Part shown: one piece after another, positions 51,941-60,858 of the stretch
Layout of the letters: each line of letters opens with the position of its first letter
Position numbering within the stretch: the first letter of the stretch is position 1
From: Limimaricola litoreus
GTDB taxonomy: Bacteria; Pseudomonadota; Alphaproteobacteria; Rhodobacterales; Rhodobacteraceae
Assembly: GCF_024159025.1 (NCBI RefSeq)
Contig: NZ_JAMYXC010000210.1
Span: forward strand, 1 to 64,000
Direction: 5' to 3'
DNA length: 64,000 bases
Position numbers and translations under genes: made by a program
Notes under the pieces: model-generated
The model's input: only the letters and a program-made list of their open reading frames with translations
Databases searched by the model: none
Told to the model about the DNA's origin: nothing

Positions 51941-52566
51941 AAATTTTCCTAACAAATAAAAATACTTGCAGATGGAGTTGGTCAGAAAATATACGCATTC
52001 CTACGTCACCCGGGTGACGCAGGGTAAGGCAGGATTCCAGTGAGTATATACAGCCGTGATTGTTTCGCAATTGACCTGATCGGTTTCCGGCATCCCCCCC
52101 GTTTGCGAAATATTTACGCGGCCAGCAATTCATATGAAATGAAGCCTCAGGGTCAGTATCCTTTCGTCGTTTTCGACAACCCCGTCTAGAGCGTTGGTTA
52201 TTCTGGTGTCATCGCGACCTCATGCCCCGACCGACGACATGACCCAGATTTTTTGCCGTCCGCATCATGCCGCGAGCCCTGCTTTGAAAGAGTGGCGGAC
52301 AGCACGGTTCTTGGCACTGTCGGGATGGGTCATTCCACCTGGCGTCGATAGGATGAACGCTCCCCGACGGGACCAGCCTGTCGAAATGGGCAGTCACGTC
52401 ACAAATGTCGTGTCGAACCGACAAGGTTTCGGCAGGTCGGCAAGAACGTGTCTATCGATTTAATGGGCTTTACAGGCTTTGTTGATGGCGTGGATGCTCC
52501 CTCCCGACGGCATCGCAATGTGCCACTGTGATGTGTGTAGAGCCATCACGGAAGGAGAGTGCATCC
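51941..52566. other. Intergenic region with 16-base palindrome upstream of the RTX gene
   Basis: CGTCACCCGGGTGACG (52004-52019) is a perfect 16-base palindrome 64 bases upstream of the RTX gene; outside one mismatched pair, CCT/AGG extends it. It is a candidate operator. Near 52504-52526 the sequence CCGACGGCATCG followed by a TGTGCCA-type motif matches the left end of the IS110 copy at about 56615, so it marks the start of the first IS110 element. I see no gene between 52020 and 52500. Confidence 0.45.
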
Positions 52567-52818
52567 ATGTCCGAAGCTACCCTCATCGGTATCTATCTGG
52601 CAAAGCGTGTCTTCCAATTGCACGGAGCACGCGACGACGGGTCGGTCGTCTTCTGCAAGAAGCTCTCGCGACCTCAATTGATGGCCTTTGTGTCACAGCA
52701 TCCAAAGTGCATCATCGCCATGGAAGCTTGCGCGACGGCGCATGGCTGGGGGCGTGAGATTGGCAAGCTGGGGCATGAAGTCCGCCTGATCCCACCGATC
52801 TACGTGAAGATCCCATGA
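52567..52818 (+). pseudogene. IS110-family transposase, N-terminal fragment (interrupted gene)
   Basis: The first 81 codons of an IS110-type DEDD recombinase (ATLIGIYLAKRVFQLHGARD to HEVRLIPPIYVK) followed by foreign sequence and a stop. The homologue at 55531-56559 shows that the next residues should be PFVKRQKND; these are found at 54344 after a 1.53-kb insertion. The first catalytic Asp of the GLDLAK motif is Tyr here (GIYLAK), so the protein was probably already inactive. Confidence 0.85.
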
Positions 52819-52885
52819 GGAGGTGACCGGCGCCTGCAGCTCTGGAAGAGTCTTGGCACCCGCCATTTTTATGGAGATCACTGCC

Positions 52886-54034
52886 ATGCGGACTACTTAG
52901 GTCACCACCACCGCCGCCGTGATATTCGTATCTCTGGAACTGAGCCGATCAACTTGGTTGATCACGGCGCTTGCAGCGGCCTTGGGCGCGAGGATGTCGC
53001 GTCATCAAATCCGGGGCGGCGATGTTCCCGCACTCTTGAAGCGCTTTGCGGACCTGCAACATACCGTCCAACGGCGGACCGGAAAAATCGTGCCGGTGGT
53101 CGTGATCCAAGAAGCTGGACTGGATGGGTTCTGGATCCCTCGCACATTGCTTGCGGCGGGCATCGAGAGCCATGTGGTCGACCCAGCCTCGATTGCCGTC
53201 TCTCGACGGCACCGTCGGGCCAAGACAGACCGGATTGATTGTGAAGCACTCGTCCGCACCCTCATGGCATGGAAACGCGGCGAACCCCGGGTCTGCGCCA
53301 TGGTGCATGTGCCGACCCCGGAGGAGGAAGACCGTCGTCGCGTATGCCGGGAACTGAAGAGCTTGATCGGAGAACGCATCAGGCACGTGAACCGAGTGAA
53401 GGGGGTGCTCTTCGCGCAAGGTATTGGAGACTATGAGCCGCGGAACAAGGATCGCCAGAGGCGTCTGGAAGAGCTGCGCACCGGAGACGGACGCACTCTC
53501 CTGCACCACCTCAAGGCTCTGGTATTGCGCGAGTTGGATATTATCGAGTTGCTGAAACGACAGATTGAGACCGTGAAGATGGAGCGTGACGCACTACTTG
53601 CCGAGATGTAGGCCGCCGGTTCAACGCCAGCCTCGGTGCGCATGCTGCTCAGTTTCAAGGGCATCGGCCCAGGCTTTGCCGGCGCCCTTTGGTCCGAAGG
53701 GCTGTTCCGAACGTTCAGAAACAGACGCCAGGTTGCGGCCTATGCGGGGCTCGCACCAACACCGTGGAAGAGCGGGGCAATCAACCACGAACAGGGCGTT
53801 TCCAAAGCCGGCAATCCCCGGCTGCGAGCTATCGCGGTGGAAATGGCTTGGCTCTGGCTGCGGCATTAACCGGGATCGGCGCTCACTCGGTGGCTCCACG
53901 ACCGGGTTGGCCGGCTTGGCCCACGCGCCAAAAAGGTCACGATTGTCGCGCTGGCGCGGAAGCTTCTCGTCGCCTTGTGGAAATACGTAACGAGCGGCGT
54001 TGTTATTGAGGGTGCAGCTATGAAAGCGGCGTGA
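52886..54034 (+). pseudogene. IS110-family (IS1111-like) transposase with three nonsense codons
   Basis: Reading one frame from the ATG at 52886 to the TGA at 54032 gives a 382-residue recombinase broken by three stops: TAG at 52898, TAG at 53609 and TAA at 53867. Each fits a glutamine codon changed by a single C to T (for example RH-stop-PGSALTRW). Otherwise it looks complete: IQEAGLDGFWIPRTLLAAGI, then VVDPASIAVSRRHRRAKTDR (DEDD region), and the C-terminal GIGPGFAGALW, RQVAAYAGLAPTPWKSG and KAGNPRLRAIAVEMAW. The longest open piece is 52901-53611. Recent inactivation by deamination-type mutations is likely. Confidence 0.85.
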
Positions 54035-54329
54035 AGCCGAACTCGAAATTTAAGAACTCCAGCGTTCCACCGAGGAATGATCAGCCTCGGCGGATCCGGG
54101 GGGACGGACCGGCGAATGGCATGGCCAAAAACTGCCGTAGTCAAGAGTGGTCCCGTCTGCTCGAACCCCGACCGCAGGAAGCGGGATGATGGTGCAGTCG
54201 GTATAACCGGCGACCGTATGTGAGCTTGAGCGCGTTGGTCCACGACACGCGCTCTATCAAGGGGTCGAACCCGGATCCGAATTGTCAGGGAGAGAAACCA
54301 ATGGCCTGAAGAATTCCCCTTGATCCGAT
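54035..54329 (+). other. Noncoding right-end region of the inner IS element (possible bridge RNA)
   Basis: About 295 bases without a convincing gene between the transposase stop and the right inverted repeat. In IS1111-type elements this place encodes the bridge RNA that guides recombination. Short inverted stretches such as GCCTCGGCGGATCCGGGG are present, but I cannot fold the region reliably by eye. Confidence 0.35.
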
Positions 54330-54343
54330 CCTCCTCATGTGAG

Positions 54344-55129
54344 CCGTTCGTCAAGCGCCAGAAAAACGACGCGGCGGATGCCGAAGCGATCGTGGAGGCG
54401 GCCACGCGCCCCACCATGCGCTTTGTCGCGTTGAAATCGGAAGCGCAGCAGGCACGAGCGATGCTGTTCCGCACCCGGCAGATGTTCGTCGGCCAGCGAA
54501 CCCAATTGATCAACGCTCTACGCGGACATCTTGCCGAGCATGGCTTGGTTGCTGCCAGAGGGCCTGCGCACCTCAAACGCCTCGCCGATGCGATCGAGGA
54601 TGATGACACGGTGTTGCTTCAGGACATTCGCGAACTCGGCCGGATGTATCTGGAACAGATCGAGGGCCTGAATGCTCGGATCGCGGATCTCGACCAGAAG
54701 ATGAGGGACGCGGCCAAAGAAGACGGCCGGGCACGACGCGCCCAAACCATGCCAGGCGTCGGCCCGGTGACAGCTCTTGCCATCGAAACTTTCGCTCCCG
54801 ATCTGGCGACGTTTCGACGGGGGCGCGATTTTGCCGCCTGGCTCGGCCTTGTGCCGAAGCAGCATTCGACCGGCGGCAAACAACGATTGGGCAAGACGTC
54901 GAAGATGGGCCAGCGCGACATCCGCACACTTCTGGTCTCCGGCGCGATGGCGGTGCTCCAGGCGGTCGAACGATTTGATACCCCGAACAGTGGCTGGTTG
55001 AAGCGCCTGCTGACGCGCAAGCCACGCATGGTCGCCGCGATCGCGCTCGCCAACAAGATGGCGCGTGGCCTCTGGGCCATGATGACAAAGCAAGAGGATT
55101 ACCGGAACCCGGCGGCGATGATGGCGTGA
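54344..55129 (+). pseudogene. IS110-family transposase, C-terminal part of the interrupted gene
   Basis: Continues the fragment at 52567-52818: PFVKRQKNDAADAEAIVEAA (third acidic catalytic cluster), a coiled-coil helical section, then the C-terminal domain MPGVGPVTALAIETFAPDL and GRDFAAWLGLVPKQHSTGGK with the Ser nucleophile region, ending at a TGA. All of it is open, so only the insertion and the D-to-Y change disable the gene. Together the two parts give about 343 codons, the normal length. Confidence 0.88.
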
Positions 55130-55530
55130 GCGCTCGACGCTTGCCACCTCGTCCCGGCACGTCGGGGGTGTGAGGAGGTCACTGAACAGTAAGGGCAAAG
55201 GATCGATCAGATCCGGGTCAGAGAACGCAGCGTTTGTGCAGGAGCCATCGAGCTCGGTCTGTTGATATGCCTCTGATCCGCGCATCGCCATACCGGCTCG
55301 CGGCGGCATCGGCGCCGCATAGAGAGGCCTGATACATGACCGCACCCGATCATACGCTTGAGCCGTTCAAACATCGCTTGCATCAACGGGGCATCCATAC
55401 ATGCACACTGGTTTTCCCGATCCCGTCTCACGACCGTTGCGCCATACAACTCCTTGCCCTCTTTCGCTCCGACGCCCTCGCGGCCGACGCTGGCTTACGC
55501 CATCGCGACCTAAGACCTGTAGACGCCGCC
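55130..55530. other. Noncoding junction of two IS110 elements, tail to tail
   Basis: About 400 bases with no convincing gene between the 3' ends of the plus-strand IS110 remnant and the minus-strand IS110 copy. It should hold the right ends of both elements. I could not find a clear boundary or a target duplication. Confidence 0.4.
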
Positions 55531-56559
55531 TCAAGCCATCAAGGCCCAGACGATCCGCGCACTCGCCATTGTGCTTGAACCAATGGCGCACAAAGGCTCG
55601 TTGTTGGCCAGCGCCACCCGCACCAACATCGGCAGCTTGCGCGACAGCAGGCCGCCCAGCCACGTGCCCGGCTGCGCCTCCTTGTGAACGTGTCGTTTGA
55701 TGATGACGCTGTTGGCGCCGATGATCAGCAGGCGTCGCAAGGATCGCTCGTCCATCTTCGTGGTGGCGCCCAAGCGCTGCTTGCCGCCCGTCGAATGCTG
55801 TCGCGGCACCAGGCCGAGCCAAGCGGCAAAGTCCCGGCCCCTTCGGAACGTCTTCGGCGGGGGCGCCAAAACCGCGATCGCCGTGGCGATCAACGGGCCA
55901 ATGCCCGGGACCGTCATCAGCCGTCGCGCGACGTCGCTCTCCTTGGCATGACGGGCAATCTCGGCATCAAGCTTTCTGATCTGTGTGTCGAGCTGCGCCA
56001 GCGTTCCGATCAAGACTTCCAAGGTGCCTCGTGCATCGTCTGGCAGGCCACTGTCCCGATCCTCTACCCGAGCCACCAGGCGCCCGGCGTTGGTGGCCCC
56101 TTGCGGCACCACTGCCCCGAACTCGGCCAGATGGCCGCGCAGGGCATTGATCGCCTGGGTGCGCTGTCGGATCAAAAGCTCCCGGACGCGGAAGGCCATG
56201 GCAGCCCCCTGGGTCGCTTCGCTCTTCACCGGCACGAAGCGCATCGACGGGCGCTGCGCGGCTTCGCAGATTGCCTCCGCATCGGCAGTATCGTTTTTCT
56301 GCCGCTTGACGAAGGGCTTCACATACGCTGGCGGGATCAGCTGCACCTCATGGCCCGACTTGCCGATTTCACGGCCCCAGAAGTGAGCGCCGCCACAGGC
56401 TTCCATGGCGACAACACACGGTGATACTCGGTTAAAATAAGCAAGGACCTGATCCCGGCGCAGCTTCTTGCGAAGGATCGCATGGCCGGAGCCATCAGCT
56501 CCATGCACCTGAAACACGTTCTTCGCCAGATCCAGACCGATTATGGTAACTTCCGGCAT
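55531..56559 (-). CDS. IS110-family transposase, apparently intact
   Basis: A 342-residue DEDD recombinase. TIIGLDLAKNVFQVHGADGS has the first catalytic Asp, VAMEACGGAHFWGREIG the Glu, and VKRQKNDTADAEAI the later Asp pair; the C-terminal domain has MTVPGIGPLIATAIAV, then RGRDFAAWLGLVPRQHSTGG with the catalytic Ser. It is a close relative of the interrupted gene nearby. GGAGG lies before the ATG at 56559. The C-terminal end (ALANNEPLCAIGSSTMAS) is longer than usual between ALAN and ARIVWALM, which may reflect local change. The left end with CCGACGGCATCG is at 56604-56615. Confidence 0.88.
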   Translation of the reverse strand: MPEVTIIGLDLAKNVFQVHGADGSGHAILRKKLRRDQVLAYFNRVSPCVVAMEACGGAHFWGREIGKSGHEVQLIPPAYVKPFVKRQKNDTADAEAICEAAQRPSMRFVPVKSEATQGAAMAFRVRELLIRQRTQAINALRGHLAEFGAVVPQGATNAGRLVARVEDRDSGLPDDARGTLEVLIGTLAQLDTQIRKLDAEIARHAKESDVARRLMTVPGIGPLIATAIAVLAPPPKTFRRGRDFAAWLGLVPRQHSTGGKQRLGATTKMDERSLRRLLIIGANSVIIKRHVHKEAQPGTWLGGLLSRKLPMLVRVALANNEPLCAIGSSTMASARIVWALMA

Positions 56560-56702
56560 GACCGCCCTCCAATGTGGAATGTTGCAAACCCACCTTGGCA
56601 CACCGATGCCGTCGGGGGGGCGGTTACAGCATCAGCGCCCCTATGAATGAGAACGCATCAGGACGGGACGCGGCGCTTTCTTTCGTCGGTTCGGGAGGCC
56701 GG

Positions 56703-57884
56703 TCAGCCGCGCTCGACGATCACGGCGATCCCCTGGCCGCCGCCGATGCACATGGTCGCAAGGCCGTAGCGGCCGCCGATGCGCTCGAGTTCGTAAAGCA
56801 GTTTGGTGAGGATGATTGCGCCCGAGGCGCCGACCGGGTGACCAAGCGCCACCGCGCCGCCATTGGGGTTCACCTTCTCGGCGGGCAGGCCCAGGTCGGC
56901 GCTGACCGCGCAGGCCTGCGCGGCGAAGGCCTCGTTCGATTCGATCACATCGAGATCGCTCGCCCGCAGGCCGGCGCGCTCCAGGGCCTGACGCGAGGCG
57001 GGCACGGGGCCCAGACCCATCACTTCGGGCGCGACGCCGCCCAGACCATAGGCGACGATCCGGGCCAGCGGGGTGATACCGCGCGCCTTGGCGGTCTCGG
57101 TCTCCATCAGCACCAGCGCCGCCGCGCCGTCGTTGATCCCCGAGGCATTGCCGGCCGTGACCGAGCCGTCCTTGGCGAAGACCGGGCGCAGCTTGGCCAG
57201 ATCGGCTTCGGTCAGGCCCGGCCGCACATGCTCGTCCGTGTCGAATGTCACCTCCTCGCGGCCACGGCGCACGGTCACCGGCAGAATCTGGTTCTTGAAC
57301 CGGCCCTCCTCGATGGCACGGGTGGCGCGGCGGTGGGATTCGACGGCAAAGGCATCCTGCGCCGCGCGGTCGATGTTGCCGCGCCTGGCGACATTCTCGG
57401 CGGTGACGCCCATGTGGCCGTTGCCGAACGGATCGGTGAGCGCGCCCAGCATCATATCGGTCGCCACCACGTCGCCCATCTTCTGGCCCCCGCGCGACTG
57501 TGTCAGCAGATGACCGGCGCGGCTCATGCTTTCGGCGCCGCCGGCCAGCGCGATCTCGCAATTGCCCAGCAGGATCTGCTCGGCGGCGCTGACCACCGCT
57601 TGCAGTCCCGAGCCGCACAGGCGGTTGAGCGTCAGCGCCGGCGCGGTCTCGGGCACGCCGGCCCGCAGGGCGACGACGCGGGACAGGTACATGTCCTCGG
57701 GCGCGGTGTGGATGACGTTGCCGAACACGGTCTGCCCGACCTCCCCGGCCTCTATCCCCGCGCGAGAGATGGCCTCGCGGGCGACGGCGGCGCCGAGGTC
57801 GCAGGGGCTGACGCCGGCCAGCGCGCCGCCGGCATCGCCGATCGCGGTGCGGACGCCGGAGGCGATGACTACCGATTTGGTCAT
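56703..57884 (-). CDS. Acetyl-CoA acetyltransferase / 3-ketoacyl-CoA thiolase
   Basis: A 393-residue thiolase. Catalytic residues: Cys in LTLNRLCGSGLQAV (near residue 88), His in NPNGGAVALGHPVGASGA (near residue 348) and Cys in TMCIGGGQG (near residue 378). It cleaves 3-ketoacyl-CoA, or condenses acetyl-CoA. AAGGA lies 7 bases before the ATG at 57884; longer frames have no better start. It is next to a TetR gene on the same strand and opposite the SDR/acyl-CoA operon, for which it can supply the last beta-oxidation step. Confidence 0.93.
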   Translation of the reverse strand: MTKSVVIASGVRTAIGDAGGALAGVSPCDLGAAVAREAISRAGIEAGEVGQTVFGNVIHTAPEDMYLSRVVALRAGVPETAPALTLNRLCGSGLQAVVSAAEQILLGNCEIALAGGAESMSRAGHLLTQSRGGQKMGDVVATDMMLGALTDPFGNGHMGVTAENVARRGNIDRAAQDAFAVESHRRATRAIEEGRFKNQILPVTVRRGREEVTFDTDEHVRPGLTEADLAKLRPVFAKDGSVTAGNASGINDGAAALVLMETETAKARGITPLARIVAYGLGGVAPEVMGLGPVPASRQALERAGLRASDLDVIESNEAFAAQACAVSADLGLPAEKVNPNGGAVALGHPVGASGAIILTKLLYELERIGGRYGLATMCIGGGQGIAVIVERG

Positions 57885-57975
57885 GGGATGTTCCTTCTGG
57901 TCTCGAGTGTCGTAGTGGCGCGCAGGAAAGCGGCACGCCGCGGCATCCGTGGTTCCGATCGCTCGCCGCCCGGTA

Positions 57976-58692
57976 TCAGGCGGGGTCGCTCTCGGCCTTT
58001 TCAGCGGTGGTTCTTGTCGCTGCACCGCAGGCGGCCAAGACAATGTTCTGGACCATTGCGATGTAGCTATCGATGTGGACCTTGCGCCGACGGTACTTGG
58101 CCCGCTTGACGTACCAGTCTTGCAGCAGCGGCTTGGTCAGCGCGGCCATCAGCGGCGGCATGTCCGCCGAGAAGCTGCCGTCCTGCTGACCCCGGGCCAG
58201 AACCTCGGCGAAATAGCTCTCGGTCAGCTCCTCGCTGTCGATGGCCTGTCTGCGCTCGGCGGCAGGGAAGTTCTTGGCCTCCATGAGGGAAAAGGTGAAC
58301 CACGGCAGCATCGCCTCGGTCAGCCGGATATGGGTGTCGATCAGCCACAGCAGGTGGTCGCGCGGTGTCTGCCGTACCTCGGCCGGCGGCTCGCCGAGGG
58401 CGGCCTCGACCGCGCCCGTGACCTCGGAGAGGATCATCTTGAGCAGCGTGTCCTTGCTGTCGAAGTAGGAATAGAGCCCGCCCATGCTGACGCCCGACGC
58501 CCGCGACAGATCGCGCAGGCTCATGGCCTGAAACCCCTTCTTGTTCGACAGTTCCAGCGCCGCGTTCAGTATCAACGCAAGCTTGCGCACCGCAAACTCG
58601 GGCTTCTGGATCGAGATGCTGTCGCGGTTGTTCTCGAGCACCGACCGGCAGAGATCTTCGGTCGTGGGCAGATGGGTCCCGGCGGTTGTCAC
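57976..58692 (-). CDS. TetR/AcrR-family transcriptional regulator
   Basis: A 238-residue regulator. The N-terminal helix-turn-helix lies at about residues 37-85 (SLRDLSRASGVSMGGLYSYF, then DSKDTLLKMIL) after an extended 35-residue leader; the C-terminal part is a helical ligand domain. It starts at a GTG (58692) with AGGAG about 10 bases upstream. It is divergent from the SDR/acyl-CoA operon and upstream of the thiolase gene; a CGAGCGCTCG palindrome lies between. Acyl-CoA or a hydroxy acid is a likely inducer. Confidence 0.87.
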   Translation of the reverse strand: MTTAGTHLPTTEDLCRSVLENNRDSISIQKPEFAVRKLALILNAALELSNKKGFQAMSLRDLSRASGVSMGGLYSYFDSKDTLLKMILSEVTGAVEAALGEPPAEVRQTPRDHLLWLIDTHIRLTEAMLPWFTFSLMEAKNFPAAERRQAIDSEELTESYFAEVLARGQQDGSFSADMPPLMAALTKPLLQDWYVKRAKYRRRKVHIDSYIAMVQNIVLAACGAATRTTAEKAESDPA

Positions 58693-58784
58693 GCTGACAT
58701 GTCTCCTGCTGAGAGCGAGGGAAATCGCTTGCAGACTGCAATAAAATTCTTGTCAGCACCAGAGCGGCCGTGCAACAAATATAT

Positions 58785-58794
58785 CGAGCGCTCG
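58785..58794. promoter_or_regulatory. Palindrome CGAGCGCTCG in the TetR-SDR intergenic region
   Basis: A perfect 10-base palindrome within an AT-rich block between the divergent TetR and SDR genes, 20 bases before the proposed SDR start. TTGTCA (58750-58755) lies upstream on the plus strand. A TetR dimer site is plausible, but the palindrome is short. Confidence 0.4.
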
Positions 58795-58814
58795 TTCGAA
58801 AAACGGAGTCGATC

Positions 58815-59594
58815 GTGACAGGACAGGAACCGCAATCCGCCACAAGTGTGGGATTTGACCTTGCCGGCCGCACCGCCCTGGTGACCGGCGCGTCGTCCGG
58901 CCTGGGCGTGCATTTCGCCCGGATTCTCGCCGCGCATGGCGCGAAGGTGGCGGTGGCCGCCCGTCGTGCCGAGAAGGTCGCCACCCTCGCAGAAGAGATC
59001 ACCGCCAGCGGTGGTGAGGCCGAGGCCCTGCGTCTTGACGTGACCGACGCCGCCTCGGTGGCCGAGGCGTTCGACGGGCGCAGCTTCGACATCGTCGTGA
59101 ACAACGCGGGCATCGCCTTCAACGGCCCTGCGCTGGACACGCCCGAGCAGGACTGGCGGCAGGTGATCGACACCGATCTGACCGGCGTCTTTCTGGTCTC
59201 GCAGGCGGCGGCGAGGGCGATGGTCGCCGCGCAGCGGGGCGGCAGCATCATCAACATCGCCTCGATCCTGGGCAAGCGCGTGGCCGGTGGGCTGTCGGCC
59301 TATGCCGCGGCCAAGGCGGCGGTGGTGCAGCTGACCCGCGCCAACGCGCTGGAATGGGCCCGCCACGGCATCCGAGTCAACGCGATCTGCCCGGGCTACA
59401 TCGAGACCGACATCAACCGCGATTTCTTCGCGACCGAGGCAGGCCGGAAGCTGGTGCGCCGCATCCCCATACGCCGGCTGGGCCAAATGGAGGATCTGTC
59501 AGCGCCGCTGCTGCTGCTGGCCTCGGATCACGGCCGGTTCATGACCGGCTCGGAGCTGGTGGTCGACGGCGGCCATCTGGTCACATCACTATAA
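58815..59594 (+). CDS. Short-chain dehydrogenase/reductase (SDR)
   Basis: A 259-residue classical SDR: TGASSGLGVHFA (cofactor loop), NNAG (near residue 92), catalytic Ser in NIASILGKR and YAAAK (Tyr and Lys near residue 165). It oxidises or reduces a hydroxyl group with NAD(P), probably a hydroxyacyl-CoA in this operon. I prefer the GTG at 58815, which has CGGAG 6 bases upstream, over the GTG at 58770 that would place the start inside the operator-like palindrome. It is followed after 10 bases by the acyl-CoA dehydrogenase gene. Confidence 0.9.
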   Translation: MTGQEPQSATSVGFDLAGRTALVTGASSGLGVHFARILAAHGAKVAVAARRAEKVATLAEEITASGGEAEALRLDVTDAASVAEAFDGRSFDIVVNNAGIAFNGPALDTPEQDWRQVIDTDLTGVFLVSQAAARAMVAAQRGGSIINIASILGKRVAGGLSAYAAAKAAVVQLTRANALEWARHGIRVNAICPGYIETDINRDFFATEAGRKLVRRIPIRRLGQMEDLSAPLLLLASDHGRFMTGSELVVDGGHLVTSL

Positions 59595-59604
59595 GGAACG
59601 CCCC

Positions 59605-60813
59605 ATGGACTTCGCGATTTCCCCCGAGATCGAGGACTACCGCACCCGCATTTCCCGCTTCGTGGAAGAAGAGATCATTCCTCTCGAGGCCGATCGCAGC
59701 TCCTATGACGCCCATGGAAACATCGACGAAACGCTGCTTGGGAGCTTGCGCGAAAAGGCCAAGGCCGCGGGGCTGTGGTGCTTGCAGCTCAAGCCCGAGA
59801 CCGGCGGCAAGGGGCTGGGCAAGGTCGGCATGGCCGTCTGCTACGAGGAAATGAACCGCTCGATTTTCGGGCCGGTGGTCTTCAACTCCGCCGCGCCCGA
59901 TGACGGCAACATGATGGTGCTGGAACAGGCCGCGACCGATGCGCAGAAAGAGCGCTGGCTTGCACCCATCGTGGACGGGCGCGTGCGCTCGGCTTTCGCG
60001 ATGACCGAACCGGGTCCGGGCTCCGGCTCCGATCCCTCGATGATGCTGACCAAGGCCGAACGGAAGGGCGACAAATACGTCATCACCGGTCGCAAATGGT
60101 TCATCACCGGCGCCGAGTCGGCGCAGCATTTCATCCTGATGGCGCGCACCTCCGACGATCCGCGCCGGGGGCTCACGGCCTTCCTCTTCGACCGGGACCA
60201 GCCCGGCTGGCACATCGACCGGCGCATCCCGATCATGGGCCCCGAGGAGCATGGCGGCCATTGCGAGCTGGTCTTCGACGGGCTGGAGGTCGATGCCGAC
60301 AACGTGCTTCTGGGCGAGGGGCTTGGCCTCAAGGTCACGCAGATGCGCCTGGGGCCTGCGCGCCTGACGCATTGCATGCGCTGGCTCGGCCTGTCCAAGC
60401 GCTCTGTCGAGATCGCGCAGGACTACGCCTCTGATCGCCACGCCTTCGGCGAGCGCCTGATCGAGCGCGAGAGTATCCGACAGATGCTGGGCGATCTGGC
60501 CATGAAGATCGAGATCGGGCGACTTCTGGTGATGAAGGCGGCCTGGGCGCTCGACCAGGGAAGCTATGCGCGCAAGGAGGTCTCGATGGCCAAGGTGCAC
60601 GTTGCCAACCTGCTGCATCAGGCGGCCGACACCGGCATCCAGATCAACGGCGCCCGGGGCTATTCCACCGACACGCCGCTTGAATGGATCTACCGCTATG
60701 CCCGGCAGGCGCGTCTGGTCGATGGCGCGGACGAGGTCCACAAGATGGTCTTGGAGCGGTTCCTGAGCAAAGAGCACCGGGACTTCTGGAGCTGGGAGGT
60801 CGCCAGAAGCTGA
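59605..60813 (+). CDS. Acyl-CoA dehydrogenase, ACAD10/11-like
   Basis: A 402-residue flavoenzyme. FNSAAPDDGNMMVLEQAA, then FAMTEPGPGSGSDPS, GGHCELVFDGLEVDADNVLL, GEGLGLKVTQMRLGPARLTH and HCMRWLGLSKRS match the dehydrogenase half of mammalian ACAD10/11 (which has FNCQAPDTGNM and RLGPGRIHHCMR). The C-terminus has the ADGADEVHKM pattern. In ACAD10/11 this domain converts 4-phosphoacyl-CoA to an enoyl-CoA with phosphate loss. The following synthetase and kinase genes make the same reaction possible here; a plain acyl-CoA dehydrogenase is the alternative. Confidence 0.88.
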   Translation: MDFAISPEIEDYRTRISRFVEEEIIPLEADRSSYDAHGNIDETLLGSLREKAKAAGLWCLQLKPETGGKGLGKVGMAVCYEEMNRSIFGPVVFNSAAPDDGNMMVLEQAATDAQKERWLAPIVDGRVRSAFAMTEPGPGSGSDPSMMLTKAERKGDKYVITGRKWFITGAESAQHFILMARTSDDPRRGLTAFLFDRDQPGWHIDRRIPIMGPEEHGGHCELVFDGLEVDADNVLLGEGLGLKVTQMRLGPARLTHCMRWLGLSKRSVEIAQDYASDRHAFGERLIERESIRQMLGDLAMKIEIGRLLVMKAAWALDQGSYARKEVSMAKVHVANLLHQAADTGIQINGARGYSTDTPLEWIYRYARQARLVDGADEVHKMVLERFLSKEHRDFWSWEVARS

Positions 60814-60858
60814 ACTCGGCAACCCGGTGAAACATCAAGGCATGAGGAGGTGCCGAAC

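Larger units (their letters stand above)
52810..54343 (+). mobile_element. IS110-family element (IS1111-like) inserted inside another IS110 transposase gene
   Basis: The inserted segment carries CATGAGGAGG near its left end (52814-52823) and the complement near its right end (54330-54339), a subterminal inverted repeat as in IS1111-type elements. It splits the host transposase gene exactly between codons for K and P. GTGAAG before and GTGAG after the insertion hint at a short target copy, but this is not clean. The transposase gene is at 52886-54034; the roughly 300 bases after it are noncoding. Confidence 0.75.
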
